NCBI GenBank assembly: GCA_965370435.1
Contig: CBDUUP010000264.1
Coordinates: 1 to 6,466, forward strand
Direction of reading: 5' to 3'
Length of the DNA: 6,466 nucleotides
Source of the DNA: CBDUUP01 sp965370435
GTDB taxonomy: Bacteria > Chloroflexota > Anaerolineae > Anaerolineales > UBA11579
Part shown: positions 1 to 6,466 of the stretch, piece by piece
How positions within the stretch are numbered: the stretch's first letter is position 1
Layout: each line of letters opens with the position of its first letter
Position numbers and translations under genes: made by a program
Notes under the pieces: generated by a model
What the model was told of the DNA's origin: nothing
Seen by the model: the letters and a program-made list of their open reading frames with translations, nothing else
Database searches by the model: none

Positions 1-661
1 GGCCAAACCGCCAGACCCGCACATTCTTCAGGGGGGCGAGCATCTTGATAACGGTTCGTTGGCTGTTGGCCGGTTTACGATTGGTGGTGAAGAGGTAAAA
101 GATGACCGCCATCACCACCAGAGCGGCCGCGTAGTAGGCCGGTAACTTCCGCCAGTTGTCCAGATTGAGGCCATCATTGGTGAGCCATTTCAGGACACTC
201 GGCGCGCCCAGGGTGGTCAGGGCGGCCCCCGCATTCCCGGCCCCGAATATCCCCAGCGCGGTCCCCTGGCGTTCTTTGGAAAACCAGACCGAGCTGAAGG
301 CGATTCCCACTGCAAAAGAAGCGCCGGTCATGCCGAAACCCAGGCTGTAGAGCAGATAATCGTTATACGAATTGGCCTGGCCCAAAAGAAACATGGGGAT
401 GGCGCTCAACAGCATCAGAGCCGCATAGACCGGACGCCCGCCGTATTTATCGGTCATCACGCCCAGGGGCAGCCGCATGAGCGAACCGGTCAGCACCGGG
501 ATGCCGATTAAAGTTCCCATCTGGGCGGCGTCCCAATTGAATATGCCGTTATCCACCAGGAAGGTGACCAGAACGCCATTGAGCATCCAGCAGGCGAAGC
601 AAACCGTGAACGCAATCGTATTGAGGGCCAGTGCGGTGTAAGATTTTGCTTTGTCATCCAT
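1..661 (-). CDS. narK: NarK-type nitrate/nitrite porter (MFS, NNP family); C-terminal half beyond the window
   Basis: This is a major-facilitator transporter that imports nitrate (with protons) or exchanges nitrate for nitrite. The first 220 residues are present, about half of a usual 12-helix protein. Six hydrophobic segments are visible, at about residues 10-33, 47-68, 78-95, 102-126, 134-156 and 175-192, followed by the start of the central cytoplasmic loop. Family evidence includes the helix-2 motif GIPVLTGSLMRLPLG, whose Arg63 matches the conserved nitrate-binding Arg of NarK. DKYGGRP at 71-77 is the MFS loop-2/3 signature. GAGNAGA at 140-146 fits the nitrate signature of helix 5. LKNVRVWRFG at 211-220 is typical of the region entering helix 7. 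An in-frame TAA at 682-680 and AAGGA at 675-671 (9-nt spacer) support the ATG at 661. The gene follows narI by 42 nt, so it is probably co-transcribed. NarK1 (symporter) and NarK2 (antiporter) types cannot be told apart from this half. Confidence 0.92.
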   Translation of the reverse strand, partial: MDDKAKSYTALALNTIAFTVCFACWMLNGVLVTFLVDNGIFNWDAAQMGTLIGIPVLTGSLMRLPLGVMTDKYGGRPVYAALMLLSAIPMFLLGQANSYNDYLLYSLGFGMTGASFAVGIAFSSVWFSKERQGTALGIFGAGNAGAALTTLGAPSVLKWLTNDGLNLDNWRKLPAYYAAALVVMAVIFYLFTTNRKPANSQRTVIKMLAPLKNVRVWRFG

Positions 662-703
662 GTGAATTTTTCCTTGCGCTTAGGGTGGGATTTGGATGCT
701 GCC

Positions 704-1387
704 TTAATCCTGAGAAGTTGAACGCCGGTTCCAAATCACCACCTGGTAAGGCCGCCACAGATAGGCGATGGGGAAGGAGAGGAGATGCACCAGGCGGGTG
801 AAAGGCAATATGGCCACCAGGGCGAATGCGCCCAGGATGTGAACCTTGACCATCATGGGCAGGTTGCTGACCAGGGCAACGTCAGGGCTGAGCTTGAGGA
901 TAGACCACAGGTAGGGAACTGCGAACCCCGCATACCAGGAGGATCCCCAGCGATAGAAAATCGCCGTCCATAGTCCGGCCACAACCTGAACCAGGAGTAG
1001 CGCAAGAAGAACTACATCCATTATGGATGTGACGGCTCGGATGCGGGCGCTGCTGAAACGCCGGAAGATCAAGGCCGCTAGTCCCCATAAGGTCATCAGG
1101 CTGAAGATCAGCCCCGCGATCTCCAGGACATACAGCCGCCAGGGAACCCCGTTCCAGGCCAGCACCGAGCGGGGGATCAGGAAGCCGATCAGGTGTCCGA
1201 GCAAGATGACCAAGATTCCATAATGCCAGGGCACCGAGCCAAAGAATAGCTGCCGGTTTTCCAGGAATTGGGAGGATAGGCTGGAATAAGAGAACCGGTT
1301 GCTGAAATAACGCACCACCGTACCCACCACAGCCAGCACGATAGCTGCGATGGGGAAGACGCCGTAAAGTAGTTGGTCGGAAGTCAT
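704..1387 (-). CDS. narI: Respiratory nitrate reductase, di-heme cytochrome b (gamma) subunit NarI
   Basis: NarI is the integral membrane subunit that oxidises quinol, anchors NarGH to the inner face of the membrane and passes electrons through two b hemes to NarH. The product has 227 residues, almost the same as E. coli NarI (225). Five hydrophobic helices are visible, at about residues 5-27, 53-71, 86-108, 122-144 and 180-203. The four heme-ligand histidines are all present: H55 (PWHYG), H65 (LLGHLIGF), H183 (VKVHILGAF) and H201 (TRLVHLL). These correspond to H56, H66, H187 and H205 of E. coli. The FRRFSSARIRA loop after helix 3 and the C-terminal PFTRLVHLLSFPIAYLWRPYQ also fit the family. 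The start is secure: AAAGGAG lies 6 nt upstream, and an in-frame TAA (1393-1391) rules out any longer reading. The gene begins 52 nt after narJ. Confidence 0.96.
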   Translation of the reverse strand: MTSDQLLYGVFPIAAIVLAVVGTVVRYFSNRFSYSSLSSQFLENRQLFFGSVPWHYGILVILLGHLIGFLIPRSVLAWNGVPWRLYVLEIAGLIFSLMTLWGLAALIFRRFSSARIRAVTSIMDVVLLALLLVQVVAGLWTAIFYRWGSSWYAGFAVPYLWSILKLSPDVALVSNLPMMVKVHILGAFALVAILPFTRLVHLLSFPIAYLWRPYQVVIWNRRSTSQD

Positions 1388-1393
1388 CGTTTA

Positions 1394-1400
1394 CTCCTTT
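1394..1400 (-). promoter_or_regulatory. Strong Shine-Dalgarno site of narI
   Basis: AAAGGAG on the minus strand (1400-1394), with a 6-nt spacer to the ATG at 1387. It overlaps an in-frame TAA at 1393-1391, which fixes the start. Unlike narJ, narI has its own strong site in a 52-nt gap, suggesting independent initiation. I see no convincing terminator hairpin or promoter in that gap. Confidence 0.75.
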
Positions 1401-1439
1401 AGTCACACTCGCTGGGAAGCTTGGAGGCTATCCATCTTA

Positions 1440-2018
1440 TTACAAGCCTGCCGGGGCTGCTGAAACCTCGGGGAGAGGTTTCGTTAGGATTGGTTCGGCC
1501 TCCAGCGTCATCAAGATTGCTTGAAGCAAGTGGCGATAGGGGTTGGAACTTTTCGATTTATTGGCGAAGCTGTCGTGCATGGTGGTTAGCACGGGAATGA
1601 AGCAATCCTCCACCAATTCCTGGGCCAGAATTTCGTCAGGATCGAGGAGGCTGAAGAACCTGAACATGACCGCCAGGTGATCGGCCAGTTCGTTTTCCAT
1701 GCTGAAGCCGCGCTTTTGGTATTCTTCCTGCAGCCGCACCAGGAACTTGCCCCGGTTGAAACTTTCCCCAAAGAGCATGTATCCGGCGAAGATGTAGCAG
1801 GTCGGATTCACGTCGAAGGTGCCGGTGTAAATTTCCTCCATCCGGCCCAGCGGCGTGGAGTCGACCGCGGCGGCGAAATCCTGCATCAGATCGGCTGCTT
1901 CGGGATGATCCTTCGCCAGCAAATTGGCGCAGGCGAGAGCCTGGGCAATCAACTCCGGCCCGGGGTAATCCAGCAGGTCGGCAATATGAGCGTAAATTTG
2001 CATATCCGAGGTTTTCAT
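1440..2018 (-). CDS. narJ: Nitrate reductase molybdenum cofactor assembly chaperone NarJ (TorD/NarJ family)
   Basis: NarJ-type proteins are cytoplasmic, all-helical chaperones. They bind the apo-alpha subunit, hold it ready for Mo-cofactor insertion and help the NarGH complex attach to NarI. The protein has 192 residues, shorter than E. coli NarJ (about 236). The missing part is mainly C-terminal. Visible family features are the N-terminal IADLLDYPGPEL helix (about residues 12-23), a YTGTFDVNPTCYIFAGYMLFGES block (about 64-86), RGKFLVRLQEEYQKRGF, and the characteristic ENELADHLAVMFRFF segment (about 108-122), which matches the E/D-L-x-D-H-L motif of the family. Its start codon shares one base with the narH stop (TAATG), so it is probably translationally coupled to narH. 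The tail is rich in Pro and Ala and looks disordered. A general TorD-like chaperone would be the alternative by sequence alone, but its place between narH and narI makes NarJ very likely. Confidence 0.93.
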   Translation of the reverse strand: MKTSDMQIYAHIADLLDYPGPELIAQALACANLLAKDHPEAADLMQDFAAAVDSTPLGRMEEIYTGTFDVNPTCYIFAGYMLFGESFNRGKFLVRLQEEYQKRGFSMENELADHLAVMFRFFSLLDPDEILAQELVEDCFIPVLTTMHDSFANKSKSSNPYRHLLQAILMTLEAEPILTKPLPEVSAAPAGL

Positions 2019-3511
2019 TACAATCCTCGCTTCGGTTTGCCGCGGAACCCCACCCCAGTCTCGGCTTTGAAGGTTTGGGGGTCGCCCATGAGTTCGACGG
2101 CGTACTCCCGGTGCATGGGCGGGATGACGAAGCGTTCGTCAAAGGTGGGCAGGGAGGTAAGGCGGAAGATCTCCTCGCAGATTTCCGGGGTCAAGCCGGT
2201 GGCTTTGAAGAGCGCGTCAACCTCGGCCTTATCCACGTCGTCCACCTCTTCAGACCGCCGGTACATGCGCACGGTCAGAAGTTTTTTGTAGGTCGATCGG
2301 ATGTGGTCCTCATTGCCGGCGGAGAACAGGCTGGCCATATACTGGATGGGGGCGCGGGCCTTTTCCAGGGAGGGGAAGTATTCTTCCGCATCCACTTCAT
2401 GGACTCCATCTTCAACGTAGCCCATCACCGGCAGGATGGGCGGGATGTAGAACAGCATCGGCAGGGTGCGGAATTCGGGATGCAGCGGCAGGGCTAATTC
2501 CCATTCCTTGACGAAACGGTACACGGGCGATTTTTGGGCTGATTCGATCACCGAATGGTGGACGCCGTCCTTTTCAGCCTGGGCGATCACCTCGGGATCA
2601 TGCGGGTCCAAGATCAAGTCCCGCTGTCTTTCCACCAGTTCGTGCTCCGGGGCCAGGGCGTATTCCTGGATCTTGTCGGCATCATACAGCACTACGCCCA
2701 GGTAGCGGATGCGGCCAACGCAGGAATGGAAGCAGGCGGGGGCTTGGCCGCTCTCCAGCCTGGGGAAGCACAAGATACATTTCTCCGATTTGCCCGATTT
2801 CCAGTTGTAGTACACCTTTTTGTAGGGGCAGGCGGATACACAGTATCGCCAGGCGCGGCACTCATTTTGGTTGACCAATACAATGCCGTCCTCGCCGCGC
2901 TTGTACAAGGCTCCCGAGGGGCAGGAGGCCACGCAAGCGGGGTTCAGGCAGTGGTTGCAGATGCGCGGCAGGTAGAAGAAGACCATCCGCTGCATCTCGA
3001 AGAACATCTCTTGTTCCGCCTGGGTGAGGTTTTTGAAATTGGGGTCATTGGCCGCGTAGATCGGCGAGCCGCCCATGTCATCGTCCCAATTCGGCCCCGC
3101 CTCGATTTCCATCGGTTGGCCGGTGATCAGCGAGATGGGCCGGGCGGTGGGCTGGTCGTCTCCGGCGGGGGCGTCAAACAGATCGCTGTACTGGTAAGTC
3201 CAGGGTTCGTAGTAATCGTCAATGGTGGGCAGGTAGGGTTGGTGGAAAAGATTGGTGAAACCGCGCAGCTTATCGGTAGCGCGCAATCTCAAATCACCAG
3301 GCCCCTTCTTTTCCCAGCCGCCCCGGTATTTGTCCTGGTCTTCCCATTTGGTGGGATACCCGGTGCCCGGTTTGGTTTCAACATTATTCCACCACTGGTA
3401 TTCGACGCCCTCACGGTCGGTCCAGATGTTCTTACAAGCGACGCTGCACGTGTGGCAGCCAATGCACTTGTCGAGGTGGAACATCATCGAGACTTGTGCG
3501 CGTACGTTCAT
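2018..3511 (-). CDS. narH: Respiratory nitrate reductase, iron-sulfur (beta) subunit NarH
   Basis: NarH is the cytoplasmic electron-transfer subunit that carries electrons from NarI heme b to NarG. The chosen start gives 497 residues, near the family's usual size (about 510). Four cysteine groups are visible: C16/C19/C22/C26 (KCIGCHTC...C); C185/C188/C193/C197 (CNHCLNPACVASC); C218/C224/C228 with Trp221 where a fourth Cys would sit (CRAWRYCVSAC); and C245/C248/C260/C264. The Trp substitution is the NarH hallmark of one [3Fe-4S] cluster beside three [4Fe-4S] clusters. Other family blocks are GVEYQWWNNVETKPG, DDYYEP, NWKSGKSEKC, RIRYLGVVLYDAD and LALPLHPEFRTLPM. I prefer the ATG at 3511 to the in-frame ATG at 3517. 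It sits 8 nt after AAGGAG, gives the family-like start MNVRAQV, and puts the first Cys at position 16 as in E. coli NarH. The gene lies 22 nt after narG, and its stop overlaps the narJ start by one base. Confidence 0.97.
   Translation of the reverse strand: MNVRAQVSMMFHLDKCIGCHTCSVACKNIWTDREGVEYQWWNNVETKPGTGYPTKWEDQDKYRGGWEKKGPGDLRLRATDKLRGFTNLFHQPYLPTIDDYYEPWTYQYSDLFDAPAGDDQPTARPISLITGQPMEIEAGPNWDDDMGGSPIYAANDPNFKNLTQAEQEMFFEMQRMVFFYLPRICNHCLNPACVASCPSGALYKRGEDGIVLVNQNECRAWRYCVSACPYKKVYYNWKSGKSEKCILCFPRLESGQAPACFHSCVGRIRYLGVVLYDADKIQEYALAPEHELVERQRDLILDPHDPEVIAQAEKDGVHHSVIESAQKSPVYRFVKEWELALPLHPEFRTLPMLFYIPPILPVMGYVEDGVHEVDAEEYFPSLEKARAPIQYMASLFSAGNEDHIRSTYKKLLTVRMYRRSEEVDDVDKAEVDALFKATGLTPEICEEIFRLTSLPTFDERFVIPPMHREYAVELMGDPQTFKAETGVGFRGKPKRGL
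2024..2028 (-). promoter_or_regulatory. Shine-Dalgarno site of narJ, embedded in the narH coding end
   Basis: GAGGA on the minus strand (2028-2024) lies within the last codons of narH, 5 nt before the narJ ATG at 2018. With the TAATG stop/start overlap, this is a typical arrangement for terminating narH ribosomes to re-initiate on narJ. Confidence 0.65.
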
Positions 3512-3519
3512 GGTCATTG

Positions 3520-3525
3520 CTCCTT
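3520..3525 (-). promoter_or_regulatory. Shine-Dalgarno site of narH (decides the start)
   Basis: The minus strand reads AAGGAG at 3525-3520, in the short gap after the narG stop (TAG, 3536-3534). The ATG at 3517 is only 2 nt downstream, too close for normal initiation. The in-frame ATG at 3511 has an 8-nt spacer, which is near optimal. This supports a start two codons inside the longest open frame. Confidence 0.8.
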
Positions 3526-3533
3526 AACTCTCT

Positions 3534-6466
3534 CTAGTACTTGGGTTTGCCCGGCATCTTGCGCACCATCACGTGGGTGTCGCGGTTGACGCCTGTGGGG
3601 CCCCAATAGTTGAAGCCGTAGGTGAATTGTCCGTAGCCGCCCATCATCAGCACCGGTTTGAGCCGGGTGCGGGTCAGGCTGTTGTGTCCGCCGCCCCGCC
3701 GGTCGCCGCGCAATGGCGACTTGGGCACCGAGATGGTGCGCTCCGGTGAGTGATAATAGATGCATATCCCGCGGGGTATGCGGGCGCTGACCACCGCTCG
3801 GGTCACCACAACGCCGTTATCATTGAAGGCCTCCACCCAATCGTTATCCACAATGCCGATTTCCTCCGCATCCTGGTCGTTGATCCAGAAAGGCTCAATG
3901 CCTCGTGACAAGGTAAGCATACGAAGGTTGTCGTAATAGGTGGAGTGGATGTGCCACTTACCGTGCGGGGTCAGGTAGTTGAGGGTGATGACTTTCCCCT
4001 CGGCGTGGGATTTTTTCATGTCGCCGGAGAGCAGCGGGTCAACCTTGTTCTTGTAGGTGGGCAGGTGTTCGCCGAAGCCGATGTATCCCTCGTGGTCCAG
4101 GTAAAATTGCTGCCTGCCGGTCAGGGTGCGCCAGGGCACCAGCCGCTCGATGCTGATCGTGAAGGGCGAGTAGGCCCGTCCCTCGTTTATCAAGCCCGAC
4201 CAGACCGGGCTGGTGAGCAGCCGCCGGGGCTGGCGTTGAAGGTCTTCAAAGGTCATGCTGACGCCGCGGGTCCCCTCGGCCAGGTCTTTCAGCGGCAGGC
4301 CGACCGTCTTTTCGTGGGCCTCATAAGCCCGGTAGGCGGCTTCACCGTTGGTTTCGGGGGCCAGGCGAAGGATCACGTTGGCGGCGTCTTTCACGCCATC
4401 CAGGGAGGGGTATTTGCTCCCATTCCATTGCTCCGTGGGATGGGTTTCGAGCATTTCGTCGTACATATCCTCGATCTCCCATTTCACGCCGTGCGCTCCG
4501 ATGCCATTGTTCCGGGCGTTGGGGCCGAAACTGATGAATTGGTTGTACAGGTTCACGTAATCCCGCTTCACCACTTTCATCGCCGGCATGGTCTTGCCGG
4601 GGATCGGCTCACATTCGCCTTTGGCCCAATCTTTGACTTCGGACTGGGCGATCTCGGCGGGCGAATCGTGCCCCAGCGGTGAACATACCAGGTCTTCAAC
4701 TGGTTCGGGCAGGTGGGTCTCGGCCAGTTTGCTGAGCCGTTTGGCGAACTCCTTGAAGATATCCCAGTCGCTGCGGGCCTCCCAGTTGGGGGACACCGCT
4801 TCGGAGAGCGGGTGGATGTAGGAGTGCAGGTCGGTGGAGTTGAGGTCGTCCTTTTCGTACCAGTGGGCGGTGGGGAGCACAATGTCGGAATACAGCGCGG
4901 AGGTGTCCATGCGGAAGTTGATGTTCACCACCAGGTCTAGCTTGCCGGTCGGGGCCGGATCGCGCCAGACCACTTCTTCCAGCATGTCCTGGCTGACTTC
5001 TTCATCGGCGATGGCGTTGGAGTGGGTGCCCAGGTAATGGTGCAAGAAATATTCGTGTCCCTTGGCGCTGGACATCAAAGCATTCCCGCGCCATATGAAC
5101 CACACTCGGGGCCAGTTTTCAGGCTTATCGGGGTCCTCGGCGGCGAAGCGTAGTTCACGGTCTTTGAGCTGTCCGACCACGTAATCGATCACTTCCTGGT
5201 CGTTCTCGGCCCCTTGTTCCTTCGCGTCCTTGACGATCTCGATACTGCTGCGCTCGAACTGGGGGTAGAAGGGCAGCCAGCCCATCCGAACGGCGCGGGC
5301 GTTGGCATCCACCGTGTGACCGGCGGTGAAGGAATTGTCGCCGGTCAGCGAACTGTACTCGGCGAAACCGCCTTCGTATCGCCACTGATCGGAATGGACG
5401 TAGTGCCAGGTGGGGGCGTTCTGCAAGCGGGGCGGCCCCACCCAATCGGTCCCCATGGCGATGGTCTTCCAGATGGATACCGGGGCCAGTTTTTCCTGGC
5501 CGACGTAGTGGGCCAATCCGCCGCCGTTCTTGCCGATACAGCCGGTCAGCATCAGACCCACGATGGCTGAACGGTAGATCAAGTTGTTGTGATACCAGTG
5601 GTTGATCCCCGCGCCGATGATGACGGTGCATTTGCCGTCCGTCTTTTCGGCGGTGTCGGCGAACTGCCGGGCGAAGTTGATGATGGTCTCTTTATCGATC
5701 CCGGAGAATTTCTCCTGCCAGGCCGGGGTGTATGCGCCCTGGGCATCGTCGTAATCAGCCGGGTATGCGCCCGCCAGACCGCGGTTGACCCCAAATTGGG
5801 CCATCAGCAGGTCAAAGACGGTGGTGACCGCCACTCTACCTTCGCTGGTCTCAATGAACTTGACCGGCACTCCCCGCCGAACCACTTGATTGTTGTCGGA
5901 GAAATCTTCGAAGCCAACTTGAACGACCTCGTCGGCGTTATCGAGAAACGTCAACAGCGGGTCAATGGGCGAGCCGTCCACCCCGTCTTTCAGTTCCAGA
6001 TTCCACTGGCCTTTCTCGGTCTGCCAGCGGTGGCCGACCGAGCCTTTGGGCATCTTGACGCCATCGCTGGCGGCGTCGTACATCAGGAACTTCCACTCGC
6101 CGTTTTCCTCGTCCTTGTAGCGGTCAATGGTGTTGGCCCGCAAGAAACGTCCGGCCTCATAGCCATCTTCGCTTTTGTTCAACTTGACCAAGATGGGGGT
6201 ATCGGTGAATTGCTTGACGTAGGCGCTGAAGGTAGGGGTCTCTTTCTTGACGTAGTACTCGGTCAGGATGACGTGGTTGACCGCCATCCAGAAGGCCAGG
6301 TCTTGCCCGGCGTTCAAAGGGATCCACCAATCGGCGTACTTGCTCACCTGGCTGAAGTCTGGCGAGAGAACGACGAACTTGGAGCCGTTATGCCGGGCTT
6401 CGGAGATGAAATGCACGTCGGGGGTGCGGGTCATGCTGAGGTTGGAACCCATAGAGACGATGAACT
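3534..6466 (-). CDS. narG: Respiratory nitrate reductase, molybdenum catalytic (alpha) subunit NarG; N-terminus cut off by the window edge
   Basis: NarG reduces nitrate to nitrite at a Mo-bis-MGD cofactor, using electrons passed from NarH. About 976 codons are visible, against roughly 1,250 for E. coli NarG, so about 260 N-terminal residues lie beyond the right edge. The frame stays open to base 6466. The four codons before the ATG at 6452 (Phe-Ile-Val-Ser) continue the NarG alignment, so that ATG is internal. Counting from it, family landmarks are RTPD near residue 9, GAGINHWYH at 280-288, GCIGKNGGG at 304-312 followed by AHYVGQEKL, LYSDIVLPTAHWYEKDD at 520-536, WSGL at 751, PWRTLTGRQQFYLDH at 773-787 and GGYGQFTYGFNYWG at 938-951. 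The last blocks belong to the C-terminal molybdopterin-dinucleotide-binding domain. The N-terminal FeS site, the Mo-ligand Asp and any Tat-like leader cannot be checked. The protein ends MPGKPKY, somewhat shorter than the E. coli tail. A type-I nitrite oxidoreductase alpha subunit is a less likely alternative. Confidence 0.96.
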   Translation of the reverse strand, partial: FIVSMGSNLSMTRTPDVHFISEARHNGSKFVVLSPDFSQVSKYADWWIPLNAGQDLAFWMAVNHVILTEYYVKKETPTFSAYVKQFTDTPILVKLNKSEDGYEAGRFLRANTIDRYKDEENGEWKFLMYDAASDGVKMPKGSVGHRWQTEKGQWNLELKDGVDGSPIDPLLTFLDNADEVVQVGFEDFSDNNQVVRRGVPVKFIETSEGRVAVTTVFDLLMAQFGVNRGLAGAYPADYDDAQGAYTPAWQEKFSGIDKETIINFARQFADTAEKTDGKCTVIIGAGINHWYHNNLIYRSAIVGLMLTGCIGKNGGGLAHYVGQEKLAPVSIWKTIAMGTDWVGPPRLQNAPTWHYVHSDQWRYEGGFAEYSSLTGDNSFTAGHTVDANARAVRMGWLPFYPQFERSSIEIVKDAKEQGAENDQEVIDYVVGQLKDRELRFAAEDPDKPENWPRVWFIWRGNALMSSAKGHEYFLHHYLGTHSNAIADEEVSQDMLEEVVWRDPAPTGKLDLVVNINFRMDTSALYSDIVLPTAHWYEKDDLNSTDLHSYIHPLSEAVSPNWEARSDWDIFKEFAKRLSKLAETHLPEPVEDLVCSPLGHDSPAEIAQSEVKDWAKGECEPIPGKTMPAMKVVKRDYVNLYNQFISFGPNARNNGIGAHGVKWEIEDMYDEMLETHPTEQWNGSKYPSLDGVKDAANVILRLAPETNGEAAYRAYEAHEKTVGLPLKDLAEGTRGVSMTFEDLQRQPRRLLTSPVWSGLINEGRAYSPFTISIERLVPWRTLTGRQQFYLDHEGYIGFGEHLPTYKNKVDPLLSGDMKKSHAEGKVITLNYLTPHGKWHIHSTYYDNLRMLTLSRGIEPFWINDQDAEEIGIVDNDWVEAFNDNGVVVTRAVVSARIPRGICIYYHSPERTISVPKSPLRGDRRGGGHNSLTRTRLKPVLMMGGYGQFTYGFNYWGPTGVNRDTHVMVRKMPGKPKY

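Noticed and set aside
882..1406. Minus-strand open frame (174 codons) overlapping narI in another frame
   Set aside because: Its peptide is Pro/Gly/Arg-rich without membrane helices, while the narI frame has four heme-ligand histidines and a good ribosome binding site.
1388..1439. Possible terminator or promoter in the narJ-narI gap (contains an AAGCTT palindrome)
   Set aside because: The palindrome is only 6 bp, with flanks that do not pair (CC on both sides) and no U-run. I see no convincing -35/-10 pair.
2555..3589. Long plus-strand open frame (344 codons) opposite narH
   Set aside because: It runs antisense to a gene with unmistakable FeS motifs. The translation has low complexity, rich in Val/Gly/Ala, with no recognisable domain, as expected from the reverse complement of GC-rich coding DNA.
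3945..4682. Plus-strand open frame (245 codons) opposite narG
   Set aside because: It is antisense to conserved NarG sequence, has no domain I recognise and lacks support from neighbouring genes. It is a shadow frame.
5155..5631. Minus-strand open frame (158 codons) inside narG in another frame
   Set aside because: It is very rich in Arg and His, typical of an out-of-frame reading, and lies inside a conserved NarG core.
6450..6452. ATG at 6452 as the true start of narG
   Set aside because: The frame is open upstream to the window edge and the upstream codons continue the NarG alignment. The resulting protein would lack the FeS and Mo-ligand region.
1..6466. A hidden novel system (defence island, CRISPR, repeats, cargo genes)
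   Set aside because: Every gene is explained by the nar operon, the gaps are at most 52 nt, and I saw no direct repeats, inverted-repeat ends or foreign-looking insert.

Overview
This window is a single co-directional gene cluster on the minus strand. It is read from the right edge to the left edge: narG (5' end outside the window) > narH > narJ > narI > a narK-type nitrate/nitrite transporter (3' end outside the window). Together these encode a membrane-bound respiratory nitrate reductase of the NarGHI type, its dedicated assembly chaperone and a nitrate/nitrite porter. Coding density is very high. The gaps are 22 nt (narG-narH), a 1-nt stop/start overlap (narH-narJ), 52 nt (narJ-narI) and 42 nt (narI-narK). 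No stretch over 300 bases lacks a gene. I see no RNA gene, mobile element, CRISPR array, long repeat or obvious internal terminator.

Layout: 3534-6466 is the catalytic molybdenum subunit NarG without its N-terminus. 2018-3511 is the four-cluster iron-sulfur subunit NarH. 1440-2018 is the TorD/NarJ-family chaperone. 704-1387 is the di-heme b membrane subunit NarI, with all four expected heme-ligating histidines. 1-661 is the first half of a major-facilitator protein of the nitrate/nitrite porter family.

How the parts work together (family knowledge): the porter brings nitrate in and/or exchanges it for nitrite. NarI takes electrons from the quinol pool on the outer side of the membrane through two b hemes. 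NarH relays them through three [4Fe-4S] clusters and one [3Fe-4S] cluster. NarG reduces nitrate to nitrite at a Mo-bis-MGD centre in the cytoplasm. NarJ keeps apo-NarGH competent for cofactor insertion and membrane docking and is not part of the final enzyme.

Organism: a bacterium with moderately high GC (mid-to-upper 50s percent by eye), strong AAGGAG-type Shine-Dalgarno sites and tightly packed genes. The proteins clearly belong to the NarGHI family but differ from the E. coli sequences as I recall them. The short NarJ with an NPTCY motif reminds me of non-proteobacterial lineages such as Chloroflexota, but this is a weak guess. The cluster looks like an ordinary, intact nar operon. I found no convincing sign of an undescribed system, and the findings below are refinements and open questions.
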